From positions 124,001 through 188,000 of the forward strand of contig JBIQLG010000005.1 of NCBI GenBank assembly GCA_044464485.1: a stretch of DNA of 64,000 nucleotides, in the 5' to 3' direction. This DNA comes from Terrimesophilobacter sp044464485. Its GTDB lineage: Bacteria > Actinomycetota > Actinomycetes > Actinomycetales > Microbacteriaceae. The notes beneath the pieces are model-generated. The model saw only the letters and a program-made list of their open reading frames with translations. It had not been told where the DNA came from and made no database searches. Both the position numbers and the translations under genes were made by a program. The number at the start of each line of letters is the position of its first letter. Position 1 is the first letter of the stretch. Positions 17,213 to 26,152 of the stretch are shown here, piece by piece.

Positions 17213-17238
17213 GCCGCAAACGCTGGAAGAATGTCATC

Positions 17239-18705
17239 ATGACCACCTCCACCGCTCTCGCCTTCAAAGTTGCCGACATCGGCCTCGCCGATGCCGGGCG
17301 CCACCAAATCCGCCTCGCCGAGAACGAGATGCCGGGGCTCATGGCGCTGCGCGAAGAATTCGGCGAATCGAAGCCGCTGACCGGGGCGCGCATTGCGGGC
17401 AGCCTGCACATGACGGTGCAGACGGCCGTGCTCATCGAAACGCTCGTGGCGCTGGGAGCGCAGGTTCGGTGGGCGAGTTGCAACATCTTTTCGACCCAGG
17501 ACGATGCGGCAGCAGCGGTAGCGGTCGGCCCGACCGGAAGCGCGCAGGCTCCGGCGGGCGTGCCCATTTTTGCCTGGAAGGGGGAAACCCTCGACGAGTA
17601 CTGGTGGTGCACCTCGCAGATCTTCGACTGGAGCGCCGAGGCCGCGGCGGCCGGTGAAGGATGGACCGGTCCGAACCTCATTCTCGACGACGGAGGAGAC
17701 GCCACGCTTCTCGTGCACAAGGGCAGGGAGTACGAACTCGCCGGATCGGTTCCGAGCGCCTCGGCAGACGACAGCCACGAAGGGAGGGTGATCCTCAAGA
17801 CGCTGCGCGAATCCATGGCACACAATCCGCACCGCTGGACGACGATCGCCGCAGACATCCTCGGCGCGAGCGAAGAGACCACCACGGGAGTTCACCGCCT
17901 CTACGAGCTGGAGAGGAATCAGGAGCTGCTGTTCCCCGCGATCAACGTCAACGATTCGGTGACCAAGTCCAAGTTCGACAACCGGTACGGCATCCGGCAT
18001 TCGCTGCCCGACGGGCTCAACCGCGCCACCGATGTGCTGATCGGCGGCAAAGTCGTCTTCGTCGTCGGATACGGGGATGTCGGCAAAGGCGCGGCAGAGG
18101 CGCTCCGCGGCCAGGGTGCGCGCGTGATCGTGGGGGAGATCGACCCGATCAACGCGCTTCAGGCGGCCATGGACGGCTTCCGGGTGGCACGACTGGAGAG
18201 CGTGATCTCCGAGGTCGACATCGTGATCACCGCGACGGGCAACCAGAACGTCGTCACCGTGGATCAGCTGCTCGAGCTCAAGCACCTGTGCATCGTGGCC
18301 AACGTGGGCCACTTCGATGACGAAATCGATATCGCGGGGCTGGAGGCCCTCGCCGGCGCGGAGAAGGTGCAGATCAAGCCGCAAGTGCACGAGTGGCGGT
18401 TGCCGAACGGACGAAGCATTCTCATCCTTTCCGAAGGCAGACTCATGAACCTCGGCAATGCGACGGGACACCCCTCGTTCGTCATGAGCAATTCGTTCAC
18501 GAATCAGGTGCTCGCCCAGCTGGAACTGTTTTCGGGCGACTACCCGCGGGGCGTGCACGTTCTGCCCAAGCTCCTGGATGAGAAGGTGGCGAGACTGCAC
18601 CTTGCCGCGCTCGGCGTCGAACTCACGACGCTCACGGCGGCGCAGTCGGCGTACCTGGGTGTGCCGGTGGAGGGGCCGTACAAACCGGAGCACTATCGCT
18701 ATTGA
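17239..18705 (+). CDS. ahcY: S-adenosylhomocysteine hydrolase
   Basis: A 488-residue adenosylhomocysteinase, which splits S-adenosylhomocysteine to adenosine and homocysteine using bound NAD. NAD-binding VGYGDVGKGAAEAL starts near residue 276, the catalytic VTKSKFDNRYG stretch lies just before it, and the C-terminus ends KPEHYRY as usual for the family. The extra 40-residue insert near residues 95-150 is normal for the long actinobacterial and eukaryotic type. It is the last gene of the DUF3499-manB-ahcY block, as in mycobacteria, and removes the product inhibitor of methyltransferases. Confidence 0.96.
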   Translation: MTTSTALAFKVADIGLADAGRHQIRLAENEMPGLMALREEFGESKPLTGARIAGSLHMTVQTAVLIETLVALGAQVRWASCNIFSTQDDAAAAVAVGPTGSAQAPAGVPIFAWKGETLDEYWWCTSQIFDWSAEAAAAGEGWTGPNLILDDGGDATLLVHKGREYELAGSVPSASADDSHEGRVILKTLRESMAHNPHRWTTIAADILGASEETTTGVHRLYELERNQELLFPAINVNDSVTKSKFDNRYGIRHSLPDGLNRATDVLIGGKVVFVVGYGDVGKGAAEALRGQGARVIVGEIDPINALQAAMDGFRVARLESVISEVDIVITATGNQNVVTVDQLLELKHLCIVANVGHFDDEIDIAGLEALAGAEKVQIKPQVHEWRLPNGRSILILSEGRLMNLGNATGHPSFVMSNSFTNQVLAQLELFSGDYPRGVHVLPKLLDEKVARLHLAALGVELTTLTAAQSAYLGVPVEGPYKPEHYRY

Positions 18706-18714
18706 GTGCGGCGG

Positions 18715-18739
18715 CTCACGTGAGGCGCGGCCGTCGCGC
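18715..18739. terminator. Palindrome plus GC-rich hairpin between convergent ahcY and RDD genes
   Basis: A perfect 10-bp palindrome CTCACGTGAG (18715-18724) is followed at once by a GCGCG-GCCGT-CGCGC hairpin (18725-18739). There is no T tract. It could be a weak bidirectional terminator; confidence is low. Confidence 0.3.
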
Positions 18740-18741
18740 GA

Positions 18742-19596
18742 CTACCTTTCCGGAAACTCCCGCGGCGTTCGCGTCAGCGCTGGCGTGAGAGCCGCCAGTC
18801 GCGCTTTCTCCTGCGTGAGGGAAGCGAACTCCCGGTCCCGTCGGACCGCGGCGATGGCGGCGAGAAAGAGTTCAGGCTCGGTCTGGGGAATCGGCGAAAC
18901 GTAGGGGCGCGCTTCGAGGGAAAGCTCGTGCGCCACGGCAACCCGCGATTGCGGCGTGTAGCCGCTCGCCGAAGCGAGAAATTGGGAGATGCGCCGCGCG
19001 AGGGCATCCGGCATTTTGGCGACATCCGCGGTGCGGACCCAGTCTTCAAGCGAGTCGGGCACCCCGAAGACCGGCGGCGAGTACTTGCTGATTCGCTCAT
19101 GCTGGCTGTACGTGCCGGCGATGAGGTCGCCCAACCGCTTCGCGCGCGGATTCAACAGCGCCACGAGTGCGGCGAAACCGCCGAAGGTGAAGAAGATTTC
19201 GAGCACCCCCACGAGTGCCCGCGTGAACGCGTGCCGGAAGCCGATCGCGCCGCCATCGTCGCGAACAATCCGCGCCCCCACCGCGAGCTTGCCCAGTGAG
19301 CGCCCCCTGCTCAGCAATTCCACGAACGTGGGGATGACCACAATGCACACGACGAGGGCCACAATCACAATTGCGCGCATGAGCGCGGGCGGAATCATCC
19401 CGCTGATGGCCGGAGTCGAAATGATGAGGATGAATCCGATCCACAGCCCGAGGTACAGCAGGAAATCGATGACAGCGCCCGCGCCGCGCAGCACGAAACC
19501 GGTGGGCCGCACATCCAGAGCGACGGCCTCGCCGGTCATGAGTTCATCGTCGGGCACGACAGAATATTCAGAACCGGGAAGCACCGTCGACGACAT
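18742..19596 (-). CDS. RDD-family membrane protein
   Basis: A 284-residue protein with the RDD pattern. R and D residues sit in FVLRGAGAVIDFLLYLG (about residues 34-50), followed by two more membrane regions near 72-95 and 125-148 and the conserved RGRSLGKLAVGARIV loop (about 95-109). A long soluble C-terminus of about 115 residues follows. RDD proteins are poorly understood; some affect ion exchange. It is divergent from the spoIIM-like gene with only 17 bp between start codons, a pairing usual in actinobacterial RDD-SpoIIM-DUF58-MoxR clusters. Confidence 0.82.
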   Translation of the reverse strand: MSSTVLPGSEYSVVPDDELMTGEAVALDVRPTGFVLRGAGAVIDFLLYLGLWIGFILIISTPAISGMIPPALMRAIVIVALVVCIVVIPTFVELLSRGRSLGKLAVGARIVRDDGGAIGFRHAFTRALVGVLEIFFTFGGFAALVALLNPRAKRLGDLIAGTYSQHERISKYSPPVFGVPDSLEDWVRTADVAKMPDALARRISQFLASASGYTPQSRVAVAHELSLEARPYVSPIPQTEPELFLAAIAAVRRDREFASLTQEKARLAALTPALTRTPREFPER

Positions 19597-19613
19597 GTCT
19601 AGTATTTAAGCAG

Positions 19614-20612
19614 ATGGACCTCGACGCCTACTCCGCCGCCCACCGCGATGAATGGGACGAGCTTGCCCGATTGGGTTCGCGCCGCACCCTCAGCGGACCG
19701 GAATCCGATGCGCTCATCGATCGCTACCAGTCCGGTGCCACCGAACTTTCTGCCATCAAGTCGACGTCGGGCAGCACGATTCAGGGTGATCGGCTCTCGC
19801 TCGCGCTTTCGCGCGCACGGCTGAAATTTACCGGCAGCGGCAGGAACGTGCTGAGCCGGATTCCGGAATTCTTTGTCATTCAGTTGCCTGCCGCGCTCTA
19901 CCGGATCCGATGGCTGACGCTCGCCGTCACCGCGGCGACTGCCATTGTTGCGGTGCTCTACGCCGCGTGGGCCCTCACGACACCCGGGGTGCTGCAGCAA
20001 ACGTTCGGGTCTGATGCTGAACAGCAGAAGTATGTCAACGAACAATTTGTCAATTACTACTCGGAGAATACGCCGGGAACGTTCACGGCCTTCGTATGGA
20101 CCAATAACGCGTGGATCGCGGCCCAGTGCATCGCGTTCGGAATCATCGGCGTGTACTCGCCGTACCTGTTGTTCATGAATGGGCAGAGCATTGGGCTCGC
20201 GGGCGCGGTCATGGCCGCTCACGGCAAGGCGGACGTGTTTTTTCTGAACATTGCGCCGCACGGTCAGCTTGAGTTGTATTCGGTGTTCTCGGCGGGTGCG
20301 GCGGGCCTCATGATCTTTTGGGCCTGGATCGCGCCGGGGCACAGAACTCGCGTGCAGGCGCTCGCCGAGGATGGCCGCGCGCTCATGACCGTGACGATCG
20401 GTCTCGCTTTGTCGCTCTTCGTTTCCGGTGTCATCGAGGGTGTGGTCACGCGGCAGCCCTGGCCGTGGCCGGTAAAAATCGGGATCGGCTCGCTGGCGCT
20501 CGCCGCGTTCCTCACGTACCAGTGGGTTGTCGGCCGCAGGGCGTTCCGGTCGGGGGCGACCGGCGATGTGGATGAGTTCGAGGCGGGAGCGCGCAAGATC
20601 GTCGCCGGCTGA
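19614..20612 (+). CDS. SpoIIM/DUF95-family membrane protein
   Basis: A 332-residue protein with an N-terminal soluble part (residues 1-95) and five or six membrane segments between about 97 and 315. SpoIIM of Bacillus helps direct peptidoglycan hydrolysis during engulfment; non-sporulating actinobacteria carry this homologue next to RDD, MoxR and DUF58 genes, where its role is not established. TAGTAT eight bases before the ATG gives a probable near-leaderless promoter, overlapping the promoter of the divergent RDD gene. Confidence 0.85.
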   Translation: MDLDAYSAAHRDEWDELARLGSRRTLSGPESDALIDRYQSGATELSAIKSTSGSTIQGDRLSLALSRARLKFTGSGRNVLSRIPEFFVIQLPAALYRIRWLTLAVTAATAIVAVLYAAWALTTPGVLQQTFGSDAEQQKYVNEQFVNYYSENTPGTFTAFVWTNNAWIAAQCIAFGIIGVYSPYLLFMNGQSIGLAGAVMAAHGKADVFFLNIAPHGQLELYSVFSAGAAGLMIFWAWIAPGHRTRVQALAEDGRALMTVTIGLALSLFVSGVIEGVVTRQPWPWPVKIGIGSLALAAFLTYQWVVGRRAFRSGATGDVDEFEAGARKIVAG

Positions 20613-20628
20613 AACTCTCTTATTTTGA

Positions 20629-20653
20629 GTTATTCACGATAACGGGATATGGT
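20629..20653 (+). promoter_or_regulatory. furA-katA promoter with candidate Fur operator
   Basis: An inverted repeat GTTAT-TCACG-ATAAC (20629-20643) in an AT-rich patch sits just upstream of TATGGT (20648-20653), which is six bases from the furA ATG at 20660. The repeat fits an autoregulatory Fur-type operator that would control both furA and katA. The assignment is by position and symmetry only. Confidence 0.5.
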
Positions 20654-20659
20654 TGAGCG

Positions 20660-21124
20660 ATGGACTCACCGGTTGCGCACGAAATTCGCGACGCGGGCCT
20701 CCGAGTAACCGAGGGTCGCGTGGCCATACTCGACACGCTGCAAAACCGACCCCACACCGACGCAGAATCACTGCACCGGGTGCTCAAGGGAAGCATTCCG
20801 CGGCTGTCGGTGCAGTCCGTCCACAACGTTTTACATGACCTCACCGCTGCGGGACTCCTGCGCAGGATCGAACCCGCTGGATCCCCTGCACGGTACGAGC
20901 GCCGCACGGGCGACAATCACCACCACCTCGTGTGCATCGTGTGCGGCGACATCGTCGATGTCGATTGCGCCGTCGGGCACGCGCCGTGCCTTGAGCCGTC
21001 CGACGCCGCAGGTTTTTCCGTTGACAACGCAGAAGTCACCTACTGGGGTACGTGCCCGAAGTGCCTCCAGGAAGCCGACGCAACCGATACCCACCAGCCG
21101 AATGACAAGAAACCGGAGAAATGA
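20660..21124 (+). CDS. furA: Fur-family regulator, FurA/CatR type
   Basis: A 154-residue Fur protein with a winged helix in residues 1-80, HHH at 87-89 and two structural zinc pairs, C92-x2-C95 and C132-x2-C135. Its stop overlaps the katA start, the classic furA-katA (catR-catA) pair in which the regulator represses catalase until peroxide oxidises it. Here it interrupts a cluster that usually runs directly from spoIIM to DUF58, so the pair looks inserted. A candidate operator is at 20629-20643. Confidence 0.9.
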   Translation: MDSPVAHEIRDAGLRVTEGRVAILDTLQNRPHTDAESLHRVLKGSIPRLSVQSVHNVLHDLTAAGLLRRIEPAGSPARYERRTGDNHHHLVCIVCGDIVDVDCAVGHAPCLEPSDAAGFSVDNAEVTYWGTCPKCLQEADATDTHQPNDKKPEK

Positions 21125-22584
21125 TGACGAACGACACCACCGCCACGCGGGCTACAACCACACAAACGGGAGCCCCCGTCGCGAGCGACGAGCACTCCCT
21201 CACCGCCGGCCCCAACGGGGCCACGGTGCTCCACGACCGCTATCTCGTGGAGAAACTCGCTGCGTTCCACCGCGAGCGTGTACCGGAGCGCAACCCGCAC
21301 GCGAAGGGCGGGGGAGCATTCGGCGAGCTCGTCATCACCGAGGACGTATCCCAGTACACGCGTGCCGCGGTGTTCCAGAAGGGCACCAAGACCGAGATGC
21401 TCGCCCGTTTCTCCTCCGTTGCCGGCGAGCAGGGCTCTCCCGACACCTGGCGCGACGTGCGCGGATTCGCGCTCAAGTTCTACACGACCGAAGGCAACTA
21501 CGACATCGTCGGGAACAACACCCCCGTGTTCTTCATCCGCGACGGAATCAAGTTCCCCGACTTCATCCACTCGCAAAAGCGCCTCGGCTCCTCCGGATTG
21601 CGGGACGCCGACATGCAGTGGGACTTCTGGTCGCTCTCGCCGGAATCCGCCCACCAGGTGACCTACCTCATGGGAGACCGCGGACTTCCACGCTCGTGGC
21701 GCCACATGAACGGCTACGGATCGCACACCTACCAGTGGATCAACGCCGCAGGAGAGCGCTTTTGGGTCAAGTACCACTTCCTCTCCCGGCAGGGCGTCGA
21801 AGCGATGAGCAACGAAGAAGCCGAAAAGCTCGCCGGTTCGGATGCCGACTACTACCGCCGCGACCTGTTCGAGTCCATCGCTGCCGGTGATAACCCGGTG
21901 TGGGACGTGTACGTGCAGGTCATCCCGTACGAGGAAGGCAAGACGTACCGGTTCAACCCGTTCGACCTCACGAAGACCATGCCCAAGGCGGACTACCCGC
22001 GCATCAAGGTGGGCCACTTCACGCTGAACCGCAACCCGGAGAACTTCTTCGCCGACATCGAGCAGGCGGCGTTCTCGCCGTCGAACCTCGTGCCGGGCGT
22101 CGACATCAGCCCGGACAAGATGCTCATGGCGCGCGTCTTCTCCTACCCGGATGCCCAGCGCTACCGCATCGGCACGAACTACAACCAGTTGCCGGTGAAC
22201 GCGCCGCGCACACAGGTGAACACGTACGGCCACGAGGGCAACATGCGCTTCCATGCCGCCCCCGCGGGTGCCCCGACCTACGCACCGAACTCGTTCGGCG
22301 GACCCGCCGCCGACCCGCAACGGGCGAGTGAAGGCGGCTGGGAATCGGATGGCGCACTCATCCGCGCCGCCGCAACCCTTCGTTCGGACGACGACGACTT
22401 CGGTCAGGCCGGCACGCTGTACCGCGAGGTGTTCGACGACGCCGGACGGGCGCGTTTCCTCGAGACGATCACCGGCGGAGTGGGCGCGGTCAGAAATGAC
22501 GACATCCGCGAACGCGCCGTCCAATACTGGACAAACGTTGACGCGACCCTCGGTGCCGCACTCCGCGCGAACCTGAAGATGTAA
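21121..22584 (+). CDS. katA: Monofunctional heme catalase
   Basis: A 487-residue small-subunit catalase that splits hydrogen peroxide to water and oxygen. The distal histidine is H60 in NPHAKGGGAFG, the distal asparagine lies in GNYDIVGNN (about residue 133), and the proximal heme tyrosine is Y342 in RVFSYPDAQRYR. Two ATG codons in a row (21121 and 21124) make the exact start ambiguous; the first overlaps the furA stop. It is the peroxide-detoxifying partner of FurA. Confidence 0.95.
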   Translation: MMTNDTTATRATTTQTGAPVASDEHSLTAGPNGATVLHDRYLVEKLAAFHRERVPERNPHAKGGGAFGELVITEDVSQYTRAAVFQKGTKTEMLARFSSVAGEQGSPDTWRDVRGFALKFYTTEGNYDIVGNNTPVFFIRDGIKFPDFIHSQKRLGSSGLRDADMQWDFWSLSPESAHQVTYLMGDRGLPRSWRHMNGYGSHTYQWINAAGERFWVKYHFLSRQGVEAMSNEEAEKLAGSDADYYRRDLFESIAAGDNPVWDVYVQVIPYEEGKTYRFNPFDLTKTMPKADYPRIKVGHFTLNRNPENFFADIEQAAFSPSNLVPGVDISPDKMLMARVFSYPDAQRYRIGTNYNQLPVNAPRTQVNTYGHEGNMRFHAAPAGAPTYAPNSFGGPAADPQRASEGGWESDGALIRAAATLRSDDDDFGQAGTLYREVFDDAGRARFLETITGGVGAVRNDDIRERAVQYWTNVDATLGAALRANLKM

Positions 22585-22644
22585 CGGCTGCAGCCGCCCC
22601 GCGGCTTGCTGCACTGTCGCTCAAAGCCTCCCCGCGGCTTTGAG
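22585..22644. terminator. Two tandem hairpins between convergent katA and DUF58 genes
   Basis: A perfect 12-bp palindrome CGGCTGCAGCCG (22585-22596) leads into an imperfect stem around GCAGCC/GGCTTGC. A second, perfect 9-bp stem CTCAAAGCC/GGCTTTGAG follows (22620-22628 with 22636-22644, 7-nt loop). Both loops carry CCCCGC followed by GGCTT. The second stem overlaps the last codons of the DUF58 gene. There is no T run, but position and stem quality suggest a bidirectional terminator or mRNA 3'-end structure. Confidence 0.45.
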
Positions 22645-23931
22645 GGCAATGTACCGATCGGCGAGGGCCGGTGGCAGTTCGGCGGGGGAGCCGGTGACGA
22701 CATCCCCGCCGAGCTGCCGGATGGCGGCGGCGACGCGCGACTGGTCGAGCAGCGCGCGTTCGGCGGCCGCGGCCAGGTACACGTCCTCGCGGCGGTCGCG
22801 CACGCGCGAGGCGGAGAGCACATCCGGGTCCACGACAGAAGACACCACGACCGTGTGCCGCCGCGTGAGCTGAGGCAACACTGCCAGCAGCCCTCTCGAC
22901 GCCCCAGGAGACTCGATGGATGTGGCGATGACGACCAGCGCGCGCTGACTTGTTACCGAACGCACGAGGCCGGGCAGGGCGCCCCAGTCGGGCTCGATGA
23001 GTTCCGGATCAACGGGGGCCATTGCGTCGACCATGCGGGAAAGCAGGTCGGGCCCGCTCGCGCCCTGGACGCGCGCGCGAATCCGGCGGTCGAAAATGAG
23101 CAGGTCGACGCGGTCGCCGGCCCGCGTGGCGAGCGCGGCGAGCAGGAGCGCGGACTCGAACGCCGTGTCAATGCGCGGCTCTCCCGCGATCCGCGCGGCG
23201 GAAAGACGGCCGCTGTCGATGACGATCACGACGCGGCGGTCCCGCTCGGGTCTCCAGGTGCGCACCATGAGCTTGTGGCTGCCGTGCGGGTCATGTCGAC
23301 GCGCGGTGGCTCTCCAGTCGATCGAGCGCACGTCGTCGCCGCGCACGTACTCGCGCAGACTGTCGAATTCGGTGCCCTGACCGCGGATGAGCACACTGGT
23401 GCGTCCATCCAGCTCGCGCAGCTTCGCGAGTCGTGATGGCAAGTGCTTCCGCGACGCGAACGGCGGCAGAACGCGGATGGCGCTCGGGGCACTGATCGTT
23501 GCCTGGCGGGCGGCGAGATGCAGGGGCCCGAATGACCTGATCGTCACGTGCACGGCTCTTCGCTCCCCGCGCCGCACGGGAGTCAGCCGCGTGCGAATCG
23601 CCCTGCGTTCACCCGAGCGAATCGAAATCCGCGCGCGCGTGGGAAACGAACCCGCCGACGGCTGCCACGCATCACGCACGATCCCGTGGATCGTGCGTGC
23701 CCCTGTGTTCTCGATCGTGAGGGTCGTCACCACGGTCTCGCCGAGACGCACGCGCACGGGCACCTCACGCGAAAGCCGCACGCGTCGGGGTGAGCCCGCG
23801 ATGAAAACATCCGCGATCGCGAGCGCCACGGCGATCGCGAGCCAATACGCCACCCATGCGGGGTCGTTCGTGAGCACGATCGGCACCACCCCTGCCGTGA
23901 GGAGCGCAATGAACCATCCCGAGATCACCAT
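22621..23931 (-). CDS. DUF58 domain protein
   Basis: A 436-residue protein with two N-terminal membrane segments (about 5-22 and 28-45) and the DUF58 signature EYVRGDDVRSIDWRATARR near residues 193-211, followed by a von-Willebrand-like fold starting VVIVIDSGRL. DUF58 proteins are the usual partners of MoxR AAA ATPases and may act as metal-dependent adaptors in envelope or complex assembly. It is the third gene after DUF4350 and moxR in a same-strand operon. Confidence 0.88.
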   Translation of the reverse strand: MVISGWFIALLTAGVVPIVLTNDPAWVAYWLAIAVALAIADVFIAGSPRRVRLSREVPVRVRLGETVVTTLTIENTGARTIHGIVRDAWQPSAGSFPTRARISIRSGERRAIRTRLTPVRRGERRAVHVTIRSFGPLHLAARQATISAPSAIRVLPPFASRKHLPSRLAKLRELDGRTSVLIRGQGTEFDSLREYVRGDDVRSIDWRATARRHDPHGSHKLMVRTWRPERDRRVVIVIDSGRLSAARIAGEPRIDTAFESALLLAALATRAGDRVDLLIFDRRIRARVQGASGPDLLSRMVDAMAPVDPELIEPDWGALPGLVRSVTSQRALVVIATSIESPGASRGLLAVLPQLTRRHTVVVSSVVDPDVLSASRVRDRREDVYLAAAAERALLDQSRVAAAIRQLGGDVVTGSPAELPPALADRYIALKAAGRL

Positions 23932-23943
23932 GAGGCGCGCACG

Positions 23944-24897
23944 TTAAATCGGCACCTGCACCTGCTGCATCACCGAGCGCAGAATGGTGTCCGCCGAGAC
24001 GCCCTCGAGCTCGGCCTCAGGTCGCAACTGGATGCGGTGCCGCCACACGGGCAGAGCCATGGCCTGCACGTGGTCCGGCGTCACACCCGTCGAACCGGTG
24101 AGCCACGCCCACGCGCGTGCCGCCGCCAGGAGAGCGTTCGCGCCGCGAGGGCTCACCCCCAGCTTCACGGAGGGGCTGTATCTCGTGCCTCTCGCGAGGT
24201 CCACGATGTAGCCGATGACATCCGCGCTCACGGTCACCGTCGCGACGTCCGCGCGTGCCGCGGCGAGCTGCGCAGCGTCCAGAACCGGCGTCACTCCCGC
24301 TGCGGCGAGCTCGCGAGGGTTGAAACCATCCGCGCTGCGCTGGAGGATGTCCAGCTCATCCTCGCGCTCCGGCAGGTCGAGAACGAGCTTCAACAAAAAG
24401 CGATCCAGCTGGGCTTCCGGTAGCTGATATGTGCCCTCGTATTCGATCGGGTTCATGGTCGCGGCGACCATGAACGGATCCGGCAGCGGCCGCGTCTCGC
24501 CGTCCACGGACACCTGGCGCTCTTCCATCGCTTCCAGAAGCGCAGACTGGGTTTTGGGCGGCGTGCGGTTGATTTCATCCGCCAACAGGATGTTCGTGAA
24601 CACGGGCCCGGCGCGAAACTCGAATTCGCCCGCCTTCGCGTCATACACCAGCGAACCCGTCACATCGCCCGGCATGAGGTCCGGCGTGAACTGGATTCGC
24701 TTCGTGTCGAGATTGAGGGCTGCGCTGAGGGTGCGCACCAGAAGAGTTTTCGCCACTCCGGGCACCCCCTCGAGCACGACATGACCACCCGCGAGCAGCG
24801 CGATCATGAGCCCCGTGACCGCACCATCCTGGCCCACAACGGCTTTGCCCACCTCGGTGCGCACGCGCGCGAATTGTGCTCGAAGTTCGTCGGTCAT
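23944..24897 (-). CDS. moxR: MoxR-family AAA+ ATPase
   Basis: A 317-residue AAA+ ATPase. Walker A is GVPGVAKTLL (about residues 39-48, with A before the K as in MoxR), Walker B and the following loop are LLADEINRTPPKTQSALLEA (about 104-123), and an arginine-finger region and lid follow. MoxR ATPases act as chaperones for assembling or metallating protein complexes together with DUF58/VWA proteins. It is 12 bp from the DUF58 gene and 4 bp from DUF4350, within a five-gene minus-strand operon. Confidence 0.93.
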   Translation of the reverse strand: MTDELRAQFARVRTEVGKAVVGQDGAVTGLMIALLAGGHVVLEGVPGVAKTLLVRTLSAALNLDTKRIQFTPDLMPGDVTGSLVYDAKAGEFEFRAGPVFTNILLADEINRTPPKTQSALLEAMEERQVSVDGETRPLPDPFMVAATMNPIEYEGTYQLPEAQLDRFLLKLVLDLPEREDELDILQRSADGFNPRELAAAGVTPVLDAAQLAAARADVATVTVSADVIGYIVDLARGTRYSPSVKLGVSPRGANALLAAARAWAWLTGSTGVTPDHVQAMALPVWRHRIQLRPEAELEGVSADTILRSVMQQVQVPI

Positions 24898-24901
24898 CGG
24901 C

Positions 24902-26152
24902 TCAGCCCTTCGGTTTTGTGGTGTTTGTCGTGTCTATTGTTGCGGATGCGGGCCGAGTGGCTTTGGCCGTCGACGCTTCAAGTTCGAGAAGCTCGTCCGA
25001 GAGCCGAAGGAGATCCTTCGCATTCCCCGGAACATCGTCGCGAACGATGCGGGCAATCTCCGCGCTCTGCCGACCCGTCACGCGCGCGACATTCCGGATG
25101 ACGTCGTCCACGGTGGCCACGAGCGGCAAACCGCAATATGCACCCAGCCTGTCGATGGTCCCCATGCGCAACGCATCGAGCGCGTGCAGTTCTGCAGCCG
25201 ATTTCTCGTACAGCCGCGCGCGTCCGTGCATCGTCTCGCTTGCGCGCACCGTCACAGGGAGGGACTCGACTACGAGCGGTCCGAACCGGCGGCCCCGCCA
25301 GAATCCGGCCGCGACGGTGGTCAGAATGAGCAACGCCATGACGGCGCTCACCCATGCCGGAGTCAACTCGGCGATGGTGGCACCGCCCGCCGACGCATCG
25401 GCGATGGTGGGCATCATCCACACGAGGTTGGGTGTTTCGCCCAGCAAGCCGAGGGCAAGGGCTGCGTTGCCGTGCAGCGGGAGCGATTCGTTGGTGAACG
25501 CTTCGCGAGTGCCGACGACGGTGACGCGGCTGTCGGCGTGCGCAATGTCGACGAGGGAGTGGATGTCGTCACCGCTGTCGAGGCAGGCGACGGCGTCGGG
25601 GTCCGAGCCGATAAGTCGGTAACCCGAACCCGAGCCGGTGACGGATGCGGCGCGTTGCACCGGGGGAAGCGCGCAATCAGCCGTGAGCGTCCCGTCGACG
25701 TTGCCGGCGAGCGCGACGTCGGGAGCGAGGACGTCGAGCTGGTCGAAGCTCGGTGTCATGACGATGAGGCGCGCCGCGATGCGCTCGAGCTCGCGCAGAT
25801 TGTCCGCGTCGAGGTATCCGCCGTCGTCGACCAGAAAGATCGTGGTGTTCGCGGCACCGAAATTCTCAGCACTTGCGGCGTCGCGCGTCGCGCTCATCCC
25901 GGATGTTGCGGTGACGGTGACGCCCTGTTGGCGAAGCACCTGAGCAAGCGCTTTGCTGCCGCCGGGGCTCGCATCGGTCGGCGACAGCGACACGGTCGCA
26001 CCCTGTCCCGCGCCTCGCACCACCATCACGAGCAGCGCCACGACCACGAGCGCTGCTCCGGCAATGATCCAGTAGCGAATCGCGCGGCTTTTTTTGCGGA
26101 TGGTCGGGGTGATGACGGTCGATTCGAGCTCGTGTCGTGCCGTGAGCGTCAT
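24902..26152 (-). CDS. DUF4350 domain membrane protein
   Basis: A 416-residue protein with a membrane segment at about 27-48, an extracytoplasmic region (50-270) with the FLVDDGGYLD and LIVMTPS stretches of the DUF4350 family, a second membrane segment (about 275-297), and a cytoplasmic C-terminal part. It overlaps the DUF4129 gene upstream by 4 nt. DUF4350 proteins regularly accompany MoxR and DUF58; the molecular function is not known. Confidence 0.85.
   Translation of the reverse strand: MTLTARHELESTVITPTIRKKSRAIRYWIIAGAALVVVALLVMVVRGAGQGATVSLSPTDASPGGSKALAQVLRQQGVTVTATSGMSATRDAASAENFGAANTTIFLVDDGGYLDADNLRELERIAARLIVMTPSFDQLDVLAPDVALAGNVDGTLTADCALPPVQRAASVTGSGSGYRLIGSDPDAVACLDSGDDIHSLVDIAHADSRVTVVGTREAFTNESLPLHGNAALALGLLGETPNLVWMMPTIADASAGGATIAELTPAWVSAVMALLILTTVAAGFWRGRRFGPLVVESLPVTVRASETMHGRARLYEKSAAELHALDALRMGTIDRLGAYCGLPLVATVDDVIRNVARVTGRQSAEIARIVRDDVPGNAKDLLRLSDELLELEASTAKATRPASATIDTTNTTKPKG

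Noticed and set aside
17213..17238. SAH riboswitch before ahcY
   Set aside because: The gap to manB is only 26 bases, too short for the aptamer.
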